A DNA stretch of 39,673 nucleotides from the IMG/VR virus record IMGVR_UViG_3300023179_000237, positions 1 to 39,673 of that record. One strand, 5' to 3'. This DNA comes from a virus. The notes below the pieces were generated by a model. That model was not told where the DNA came from, did not search any database, and was given only the letters and a program-made list of their open reading frames with translations. Made by a program: the position numbers and the translations under genes. The number at the start of each line of letters is the position of its first letter. The stretch's first letter is position 1. Shown here piece after piece: positions 34,578 to 39,653 of this stretch.

Positions 34578-34654
34578 TGGTGGGCCGGATGGGACTCGAA
34601 CCCATATCGCAACGCTTAAGAGGCGCGCATCTAATCCAGTTGAACTACCGACCC
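34578..34654 (-). tRNA. tRNA-Lys(CUU)
   Basis: Acceptor GGGTCGG/CCGGCCC, A73, CCA encoded, anticodon loop CTCTTAA, T-loop TTCGAGT. Confidence 0.9.
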
Positions 34655-34658
34655 AAAA

Positions 34659-34733
34659 TGGTGCACCCACCCGGACTCGAACCGAGATCGTCTGATTAAA
34701 AGTCAGACAGTCTTCCAATTGACTTATGAGTGC
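34659..34733 (-). tRNA. tRNA-Lys(UUU), second copy
   Basis: Acceptor GCACTCA/TGGGTGC, A73, CCA encoded, anticodon stem TCTGA/TCAGA with loop CTTTTAA. Body differs from the copy at 33691, so it is not a recent duplicate. Confidence 0.9.
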
Positions 34734-34742
34734 AAAATCGAC

Positions 34743-34824
34743 TGGAGCCAGTGACAGGATTTGAACCTGCGATGATTTTCCCGTTTACAAAACGGATGCT
34801 TTCAACCTCTCAGCTCACACTGGC
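34743..34824 (-). tRNA. tRNA-Thr(UGU)
   Basis: Acceptor GCCAGTG/CACTGGC, T73, CCA encoded, anticodon stem TCCGT/ACGGG with loop TTTGTAA. Variable region of nine bases, longer than class I standard but without a clear stem. It duplicates the anticodon of the class II tRNA at 26645. Confidence 0.85.
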
Positions 34825-34836
34825 GACTAACTTAAA

Positions 34837-35535
34837 TTATTGGTTGATGATGTTAAATTTGACACACCACTTTTTAATTGTATTTCCACTTACATTATAC
34901 ATTCTACCTATCTCTGAAAATGGTTTCTTTTCTTGAATAAGTCTTCTTAACTCATCCGAAGAAATTTTCAACTTTTTTGGTTGGCTACCTAACCAACATT
35001 TTTTACATTGTTTTCCTGCCCCCGAGTATTCAGCTGAACATTTCGGACAAATGGGCGATTTAATCTTTACATTTCTTCCTGAAAAAGTAGAAGTTTGACT
35101 GTTACAGTTGGGGCACAGAAATCTGAGGTTTTCGATTCGATGATCGTTATTTATTCCATTTATGTGGTCCAAAATTAGAACTAACCGTTCACCGTTCCAA
35201 TTATTAGTCACTCCACATTTACATTTATATGGAATCAAATTCTGTTTTATGATTCTGTTTTTAACATTCCCTCTACACACAGTTGAATTTTCAACGAATA
35301 TGTCACCGTTTTCTTTTTTTGATTGTCTCCCATTCTTTCTAAAGTTGGCCACTCTTAATTCGGTCAACAAGGTTAAATCTACAGACTCTTTCTTTATTCT
35401 GTCACTTAGAGTTTTATAGTTACCTGCAACCGGAACAAGTTCCAATTTCAAAAGAACTTCTTTTAAAGAACAACACGAATTCACTAAACTTTGAAATTCA
35501 TCACTTTTTAATTTCCATATTTTGCTTGTTTTCAT
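34837..35535 (-). CDS. HNH endonuclease with helix-turn-helix ends
   Basis: 232 residues from MKTSKIWKLKSDEFQ. N-terminal DNA-binding-like helix, then CKCGVTNNWNGE, LILDHINGINNDHRIENLRF and LCPNCNSQT (HNH with zinc ligands), CPKCSAEY...CKKC, and a C-terminal PFSEIGRMYNVSGNTIKKW helix-turn-helix. Free-standing phage homing-type nuclease sitting between tRNA-Thr and tRNA-His. AT-rich relative to neighbours. Confidence 0.85.
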   Translation of the reverse strand: MKTSKIWKLKSDEFQSLVNSCCSLKEVLLKLELVPVAGNYKTLSDRIKKESVDLTLLTELRVANFRKNGRQSKKENGDIFVENSTVCRGNVKNRIIKQNLIPYKCKCGVTNNWNGERLVLILDHINGINNDHRIENLRFLCPNCNSQTSTFSGRNVKIKSPICPKCSAEYSGAGKQCKKCWLGSQPKKLKISSDELRRLIQEKKPFSEIGRMYNVSGNTIKKWCVKFNIINQ

Positions 35536-35598
35536 AAATGTCATTTAACTCATGCACTTAATAAGTAAGGGTTAAGATAACAAAACAATAAATTTAAT

Positions 35599-35677
35599 TG
35601 GGGCGTTCAACGGGAGTCGAACCCGCATCTGCTAAATTCACAATTTAGGGACTTGAACCAATTAGTCTATGAACACC
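35599..35677 (-). tRNA. tRNA-His(GUG)
   Basis: Anticodon stem CTAAA/TTTAG with loop TTGTGAA. Acceptor GTGTTCA/TGAACGC plus an encoded G-1 opposite C73, the histidine identity element. CCA encoded. Confidence 0.9.
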
Positions 35678-35688
35678 ATTCTAACCGA

Positions 35689-35768
35689 CGGTGCTCATGG
35701 TAGGAGTCGAACCTACATCATATCCAATTATACGCTAACTGCTTCGTAGGCAGTGCTAATACATGAGC
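35689..35768 (-). tRNA. tRNA-Arg(ACG)-like without a D-arm
   Basis: Acceptor GCTCATG/CATGAGC, A73, T-arm GTAGG-TTCGACT-CCTAC and anticodon stem ACTGC/GCAGT with loop CTACGAA are clear. Only seven bases separate acceptor and anticodon stem, so no D-arm can form, while the variable region is 21 nt. Ends CCG. Confidence 0.65.
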
Positions 35769-35839
35769 AATTTAAATCGGACGGTTTTTCATGGCGTTCC
35801 ACCATCTGCTTATCCGTCATGCAGTTTCCATTATGAATA

Positions 35840-35913
35840 TGGTTCCGTGGGCAGGAATCGAACCCGCATACTTCGGGTAACAACCGAATGTAATACCATT
35901 ATACGACCAGGGA
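35840..35913 (-). tRNA. tRNA-Asn(GUU)
   Basis: Anticodon stem TTCGG/CCGAA with loop TTGTTAC, CCA encoded. Acceptor TCCCTGG/CCACGGA has one C-C mismatch at the fourth pair. Confidence 0.85.
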
Positions 35914-35927
35914 ATGAAATCTAACTT

Positions 35928-36002
35928 TGGCTCCCACCCCAGGACTCGAACCTGGAACCACCTGATTAACAGTCAAGCGCTCTACCATTGAGCTAGACGG
36001 GA
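35928..36002 (-). tRNA. tRNA-Asn(GUU), second copy
   Basis: Acceptor TCCCGTC/GGTGGGA, G73, CCA encoded, D-arm GCTC/GAGC, loop CTGTTAA. Sequence unlike the copy at 35840. Confidence 0.9.
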
Positions 36003-36016
36003 ATCACTAACACCAA

Positions 36017-36096
36017 CTGTAGCCCCGCTCGGAGTCGAACCGAGTTCTCCGGATTGAGAATCCAGAATCCTATATCCATTCGTAGACGACGAGGCC
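36017..36096 (-). tRNA. tRNA-Glu(CUC)
   Basis: Acceptor GGCCTCG/CGGGGCT, anticodon stem CTGGA/TCCGG with loop TTCTCAA, T-loop TTCGACT. Ends CAG instead of CCA. Confidence 0.85.
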
Positions 36097-36105
36097 ATTC
36101 AACAA

Positions 36106-36178
36106 AGGTAGTTCCACTCAGACTTGAACTGAGACTTCACTCTAATCAGGAGCGAGGGCTACATTACCGCATGGAACC
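36106..36178 (-). tRNA. tRNA-Ile(GAU), second copy
   Basis: Acceptor GGTTCCA/TGGAACT, anticodon stem CGCTC/GAGTG with loop CTGATTA, T-loop TTCAAGT. Ends CCT, no encoded CCA. Confidence 0.85.
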
Positions 36179-36188
36179 ATTTAACTAA

Positions 36189-36263
36189 AGGCGGTGTATA
36201 GCGGAATCGAACCGCCCTAGTTCCATAGACAGTGGAACCGATGACCCAGCCTCTTCATACACC
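36189..36263 (-). tRNA. tRNA-Asp(GUC)
   Basis: Acceptor GGTGTAT/ATACACC with G73, anticodon stem TTCCA/TGGAA with loop CTGTCTA. Ends CCT. Confidence 0.9.
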
Positions 36264-36266
36264 AAT

Positions 36267-36342
36267 TGGCCCGGATTACTCGAATCGAACGAGTTCCTAC
36301 TGCTCTTCAGGCAGCCGCGCAAACCATCTACGCCAAATCCGG
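36267..36342 (-). tRNA. tRNA-Phe(GAA)
   Basis: Acceptor CCGGATT/AATCCGG, CCA encoded, anticodon stem CTGC/GCAG with loop CTGAAGA. The non-standard C1-G72 pair and G73 differ from most bacterial tRNA-Phe. Confidence 0.85.
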
Positions 36343-36480
36343 ATTGAGATTTTTGACCTTTCGTTGGTGGCCTCAAGCTTCCGCTTAAGACTGGCGACTT
36401 CTGTTCACTTGAACCGCCTCTACGGTCTGACATCTTTTTAGGGGAGACAGACTAAAAACCCCGAAGTTTTTCCAAACTTC
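36343..36480 (-). ncRNA. structured leader before tRNA-Phe
   Basis: Minus strand, from right: GAAGTTT/AAACTTC followed by GGGGTTTTT (terminator-like, about 36463-36480), then GGCG/CGCC enclosing GTTC/GAAC, then CTTAAGC-GGAA-GCTTGAG with a tetraloop and GGCCACCA just before tRNA-Phe. An 82-codon frame (36185-36433) overlaps two tRNAs and is rejected. Confidence 0.4.
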
Positions 36481-36494
36481 AAAAACAAAAAACC

Positions 36495-36525
36495 GTCAAC
36501 TACTTTCGGAGGTTGACGGTGACAT
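36495..36525 (-). terminator. Rho-independent terminator
   Basis: On the minus strand CCGTCAAC pairs with GTTGACGG (8 bp), followed by TTTTTTG. Ends the short transcript starting near 36605. Confidence 0.85.
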
Positions 36526-36545
36526 TCGGATCTAAACACGAAATA

Positions 36546-36602
36546 TCAGCCGTTGCCTCCTTGGCAATCGCGCTTAATAAAATTGTGTTTGGTTGTCATC
36601 AT
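36546..36602 (-). CDS. 18-codon leaderless mini-ORF
   Basis: MMTTKHNFIKRDCQGGNG. A perfect promoter (TTGACA, 16 nt, TATACT) ends ten bases before ATG, and a terminator follows 20 nt after the stop. The same frame is open upstream to a GTG at 36704 (52 residues, NEELGVDLGSHFTLKRKKKR), so a longer protein is possible. Confidence 0.4.
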   Translation of the reverse strand: MMTTKHNFIKRDCQGGNG

Positions 36603-36612
36603 TACGTTAATA

Positions 36613-36640
36613 AGTATATTCGATTTCTCGAAAGTGTCAA
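36613..36640 (-). promoter_or_regulatory. near-perfect sigma70 promoter
   Basis: TTGACA (36640-36635), 16-nt spacer, TATACT (36618-36613) on the minus strand. It drives only the mini-ORF before a terminator about 80 nt later. Confidence 0.8.
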
Positions 36641-36724
36641 ATCTTTTCTTTTTTCTTTTTAAAGTGAAGTGTGAACCTAAATCCACACCTAGCTCCTCGT
36701 TCACATGGAACGTGAGTTAAAATT

Positions 36725-36814
36725 CCGTAGCGGAGGGAGGAGTCGAACCCACCCATAGAGACTTTCGTCGCCTGCGTTATGAGCGCAGTTAGCATCCCAC
36801 GGCTTGTCTCCGCA
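36725..36814 (-). tRNA. tRNA with CAU anticodon and long variable arm
   Basis: Acceptor GCGGAG/CTCCGC, anticodon stem CTGCG/CGCAG with loop CTCATAA, T-loop TTCGACT. The variable region (about 18 nt) has GAC-GAAA-GTC, a tetraloop-capped arm. Class II body with a Met-type anticodon. Ends CGG. Confidence 0.8.
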
Positions 36815-36833
36815 ATTATTGTTCTTACGAACT

Positions 36834-36911
36834 TGGTAGTGCTGAGGGGAGTCGAACCCGCCGTTCTCCGGTTGAAAGCCGGTAGTATTAAAACCGTTAT
36901 ACGACAGCACC
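36834..36911 (-). tRNA. tRNA-Glu(UUC), second copy
   Basis: Acceptor GGTGCTG/CAGCACT, CCA encoded, anticodon stem CCGG/CCGG with loop CTTTCAA. A promoter TTGACG...TAGAGT lies upstream (about 36940-36970). Confidence 0.85.
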
Positions 36912-36979
36912 ATTAATCTACAAAGATCAACCGACTTCACTTACTCTACACCACTTTTTCTATTCGTCAACTAAATTTT

Positions 36980-37089
36980 TGGGATGAATGGGTGGATTTG
37001 AACCACCGGCCTAGGCATCCATCGTCACTTTTGCGGCGTCTTTTACCATCATAGACGTGCCTTGATCTACCAACTGAACTACATCCATC
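36980..37089 (-). tRNA. tRNA with a 40-nt anticodon loop (insert of about 33 nt)
   Basis: Acceptor ATGGATG/CATTCAT, G-1/C73 and encoded CCA, D-arm GTTCAGTTGGTAGATC, anticodon stem AGGCA/TGCCT, 5-nt variable loop and T-arm GGTGG-TTCAAAT-CCACC are all canonical. The anticodon loop is 40 nt and contains CGTCT/AGACG. It starts directly after the CCA of tRNA-Gly. The decoded amino acid cannot be read; G-1/C73 would suit His. Confidence 0.7.
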
Positions 37090-37163
37090 TGGAGCGGGAT
37101 GAGGGAATCGAACCCTCACGTCGAGTTTGGAAAACTCACAGGCTACCACTACATCAATCCCGC
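37090..37163 (-). tRNA. tRNA-Gly(UCC)
   Basis: Acceptor GCGGGAT/ATCCCGC, CCA encoded, anticodon stem GAGT/ACTC with loop TTTCCAA, T-loop TTCGATT. Confidence 0.9.
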
Positions 37164-37166
37164 ATT

Positions 37167-37243
37167 TGGTACTGTCGGTTGGAGTCGAACCAACCTAATA
37201 CTGTTTAGAAGACAGTTGCCTAATCCAATCGAGCCACGACAGC
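37167..37243 (-). tRNA. tRNA-Arg(UCU)
   Basis: Acceptor GCTGTCG/CGACAGT, CCA encoded, anticodon stem ACTGT/ACAGT with loop CTTCTAA. First gene of the leftward tRNA operon. Confidence 0.9.
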
Positions 37244-37261
37244 ATTCAAAAGAACAATACC

Positions 37262-37290
37262 AATATATATCAGTAAAAACGGAAAGTCAA
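37262..37290 (-). promoter_or_regulatory. promoter of the leftward tRNA cluster
   Basis: TTGACT (37290-37285), 17-nt spacer, TATATT (37267-37262) on the minus strand; transcription would start about ten bases before tRNA-Arg(UCU). Confidence 0.75.
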
Positions 37291-37298
37291 CAACTATT

Positions 37299-37547
37299 TT
37301 AAGTATCCAATTGAAATTCAAGAACACCTGGCACCATCGCAGAATCTAACGCCTGGGTGGTGATTTCCACCAATGACCACATATCAGCCACGATAGAGTT
37401 CTGTCCGGACACAGACATCTCTGGACACAACAGATCGGGAGGTTCAACGATACGTCTATCCGATGAAGTTACGACCAAGGCCAACTTCTTCATATCCGCT
37501 CGGTCATACCAAGATTGGATTTCCTTAGACATCTGTGACAAATTCAT
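37299..37547 (-). CDS. hypothetical protein
   Basis: 82 residues, MNLSQMSKEIQSWYDRADMK; ALVVTSSDRRIVEPPDLLCP in the middle. ATG overlaps the end of the upstream gene by 23 nt; a second Met at 37532 would shorten the overlap. No family is recognised. Confidence 0.6.
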   Translation of the reverse strand: MNLSQMSKEIQSWYDRADMKKLALVVTSSDRRIVEPPDLLCPEMSVSGQNSIVADMWSLVEITTQALDSAMVPGVLEFQLDT

Positions 37548-37725
37548 ACGAGGATTCTCTATTATAATAATCTTCCACCGGCCACCATAACGAATCCCAA
37601 ACTTCCATATTCAAAGAATTCCCACACTTTTCATCGGTAGAGTGTAAAACATCTTGTTTAGAAAAATGTGAGGTGTTAGCGGCCGGCTCCAGCATCCAAT
37701 CAAATCTTAGTTGTTCAATCTTCAT
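37525..37725 (-). CDS. hypothetical acidic protein
   Basis: 66 residues, MKIEQLRFDWMLEPAANTSH, Trp-rich (EVWDSLWWPVEDYYN). ATG at 37725 preferred; a TTG at 37764 would add 13 residues. No family is recognised. Confidence 0.55.
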   Translation of the reverse strand: MKIEQLRFDWMLEPAANTSHFSKQDVLHSTDEKCGNSLNMEVWDSLWWPVEDYYNRESSYEFVTDV

Positions 37726-37773
37726 ATTGCCAGAACTTTCCACCGGTTTTGCAGCCTCTACCAAAGATGTTTC

Positions 37774-38091
37774 TTAGTCACGAACATTACGCAATTCAGC
37801 AGGTGTATATTCGACCTGCTTGACCACCTTATAGGTGCCAGCAGGAATCGAGATCGTGGAGTGTTCCTGGTGGGTCAAATCAGCAGGTGCACCGGTCACT
37901 TCAATGTATTCCACCAAAGCATCCACGTCTGAAGCATAACCGACAGCACCCTCATGGATGGTGTGATGATGGCCCGTGACTTCTCCCCAGGCTAGTCTGC
38001 AAACTTTTGTGTGTTTAAGATGTGTCGGTATGGAGTCGCACGGAATTACAAGGACATCCCCTTGTCTGTAGATCTTCTTTTGTGTGTTCAT
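37774..38091 (-). CDS. conserved phage protein of unknown function
   Basis: 105 residues. YRQGDVLVIPCDSIP, LAWGEVTGHHHTIHEG, THQEHSTISIPAGTYKV and EYTPAELRNVRD form a pattern common in phage genomes: beta-rich, His-rich and possibly metal binding (cupin-like). Promoter TTGACA...GATACT lies about 30 nt upstream, so this gene has a short leader. Confidence 0.7.
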   Translation of the reverse strand: MNTQKKIYRQGDVLVIPCDSIPTHLKHTKVCRLAWGEVTGHHHTIHEGAVGYASDVDALVEYIEVTGAPADLTHQEHSTISIPAGTYKVVKQVEYTPAELRNVRD

Positions 38092-38219
38092 AAGTTTATT
38101 TTTTCTGTTACATCTTTAAGTATCTCATAAAAAATAAAACTGTCAATACAATTCTTTTTCTTCTACGTTTTATTCGTCTACATACTATTTATTAAGGATG
38201 ACGGAAACCTCGACAATTT

Positions 38220-38402
38220 ATGGGAAGAAAAAAACTCAACCGACCACAAGATGAACTCGACCAAGAACGAAGAGAACGACAAATGCGCTACTACTGGAGA
38301 AACAAAGAAAGACTCAACAAAAAAAGATTGGAGTATTACTACAAAACTAATCTTAATAAAGATGATTGCGCCTCCACCGGTGATTTACTTGATAGAAAAT
38401 AA
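38220..38402 (+). CDS. basic N-terminal module upstream of GIY-YIG
   Basis: 60 residues: RKKLNRPQDELDQERRERQM, YYWRNKERLNKKRLEYYYKT. Such Arg/Lys/Tyr-rich helices are usual as N-terminal DNA-binding parts of phage endonucleases. It overlaps the GIY-YIG frame by 41 nt in another frame (+1), so the two may be halves of one gene joined by frameshifting or separated by mutation. Confidence 0.5.
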   Translation: MGRKKLNRPQDELDQERRERQMRYYWRNKERLNKKRLEYYYKTNLNKDDCASTGDLLDRK

Positions 38403-39072
38403 AATTACGGGAGGGAAATACGTCGGTCAAACCATTCGTCCAACAGAATATAGATGGAAAACTCACAGAAAAGCAATTGGGGAATATCCACTATATCGTG
38501 CTATAAGAAAATATGGAGTAGAAAATTTTACATTCTCTGTGTTGGAGATTTCTCCGACATATAGAGAATTAGACGGATTAGAAAGAAAACACATCAAAGA
38601 ACAAAAGTCTTTTATAAAATTAGGTGGGTATAATTTAACTGAGGGTGGAAATGGATTAAGGATTCAATCTCAAAAAACATTTGAAAAGTTAAGCAAAAGA
38701 TTTTCCGGAGAAAACAATCCAAATTACGGAAAACATCATTCTTCGGAAGTTAAAGAAAAGATAGCAAAAACGAAACGAGGTAAGATTCTGACTGAAGAAC
38801 ATAAATCAAAAATCCGTGAATCAACGGTTGCTGCATTCAAGGTTTTACCCGAAGAAAGTTGGAAAAAGATGTGTGCTGCGGGAGATAAAAACATCGACCG
38901 GAGAATTTTTACCTTCAAAAACAAATTCACTTCCGTTGTATTCACGGGAATGAGACATGAACTTTACACTAAATACAACCTCAACAAGAATCTCTTGAGA
39001 CGAATGATTAAGGGAGAACTTTCCCACACAAAAGGGTGGGAGTTAGTGACTTCCTCCGTTCCTATCCATTAA
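38362..39072 (+). CDS. GIY-YIG homing endonuclease
   Basis: 236 residues from ATG 38362 (frame open from 38251). VIYLIENKITGGKYVGQT is the GIY-YIG core, with a downstream Arg/Glu-containing WKTHRKAI...FSVLEI, then NUMOD3-like repeats (GENNPNYGKHHSSEVKEKIA, KRGKILTEEHKSKIRES) and a C-terminal DNA-binding region. A mobile phage nuclease. AT-rich. Confidence 0.85.
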   Translation: MIAPPPVIYLIENKITGGKYVGQTIRPTEYRWKTHRKAIGEYPLYRAIRKYGVENFTFSVLEISPTYRELDGLERKHIKEQKSFIKLGGYNLTEGGNGLRIQSQKTFEKLSKRFSGENNPNYGKHHSSEVKEKIAKTKRGKILTEEHKSKIRESTVAAFKVLPEESWKKMCAAGDKNIDRRIFTFKNKFTSVVFTGMRHELYTKYNLNKNLLRRMIKGELSHTKGWELVTSSVPIH

Positions 39073-39101
39073 ACTTACGATTGCAAAAGTGGTCAAAGAT
39101 T

Positions 39102-39479
39102 TTATAGGCCCTTTTTATTACAAATGGTCAAATGGAGTCCCCAATAGTTAGGTCCGTCATTTACACCCAAGAGCTTCTTCAAAGCGTCACCATACTCACA
39201 ATCGACAGGAATCCAATAATTAACCCGGCTAACGTAAGTCTTTTCGGGATAACAAGTGAACTCGACTTCCCGACCGTGATACTTCTTAGCATCTTCCCAC
39301 TTTACTTTATGGAGTTTAGGATTGACTAAAGTAACGTGACAGCCGTGAGCCGGAAGCTGAAGCTTCTCAGTTCGGTAGTTGTGGAAATCAATCAACCGAT
39401 GATAATAACGAATCAGGTCGAGGTCGCCGATGATTCGGATACCGTTCTGAACTTGAATTTTACCAATGGTCTTGAACAC
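39102..39479 (-). CDS. 2H phosphoesterase family protein
   Basis: 125 residues with the paired motifs HVTLV (about residue 49) and HLTIC (about 117), the H-x-T/S-x signature of the 2H superfamily (LigT, cyclic phosphodiesterases, and anti-CBASS Acb1). It would open 2',3'-cyclic phosphates or cleave cyclic or 2'-5' oligonucleotides; RNA repair and anti-CBASS are both plausible. GTG start lies only 6 nt after TAATCT, strictly leaderless. Confidence 0.65.
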   Translation of the reverse strand: MFKTIGKIQVQNGIRIIGDLDLIRYYHRLIDFHNYRTEKLQLPAHGCHVTLVNPKLHKVKWEDAKKYHGREVEFTCYPEKTYVSRVNYWIPVDCEYGDALKKLLGVNDGPNYWGLHLTICNKKGL

Positions 39480-39485
39480 AGAACC

Positions 39486-39513
39486 AGATTACCATTATTT
39501 TATAAAATGTCAA
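39486..39513 (-). promoter_or_regulatory. promoter of the leaderless GTG gene
   Basis: TTGACA (39513-39508), 16-nt spacer starting TTTTATAAAA, TAATCT (39491-39486), then GGTTCT and GTG at 39479. The TGA inside TTGACA is the stop of the repeat gene upstream. Confidence 0.8.
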
Positions 39514-39653
39514 TCAATTTGTGAAAAATCCCTCATTGCATCCCCCGTTGCATCCCCCGTTGCCTCCATCGTTGCCTCCCTCGTTGCCTCCCTCGTTGCA
39601 GCCCTCGTTGCAGCCCACGTTGCATTCTCCGCTTTATTTAAATTTGAAGTCAT
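39510..39653 (-). CDS. tetrapeptide-repeat protein
   Basis: 47 residues: MTSNLNKAENATWAATRAAT then six more four-residue units ending with REAT, MEAT, GDAT and similar. The repeat A-T-x-x probably forms a regular helix or coil. The second frame of the same DNA encodes C-N-x-G repeats, but the AT frame has the proper start and its TGA lies in the next promoter's TTGACA. Confidence 0.55.
   Translation of the reverse strand: MTSNLNKAENATWAATRAATREATREATMEATGDATGDAMRDFSQID
39535..39630. repeat. 12-nt tandem repeat, about eight copies
   Basis: Units of the type GTTGCMTCCCYC on the plus strand, in phase with the minus-strand coding frame (12 nt = 4 codons). Copies differ by one to three bases. 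Such arrays change copy number readily by slippage. Confidence 0.85.

Noticed and set aside
36185-36433. 82-codon leftward frame MSDRRGG...
   Set aside because: It overlaps tRNA-Phe and tRNA-Asp completely; only the first third is outside tRNA genes.
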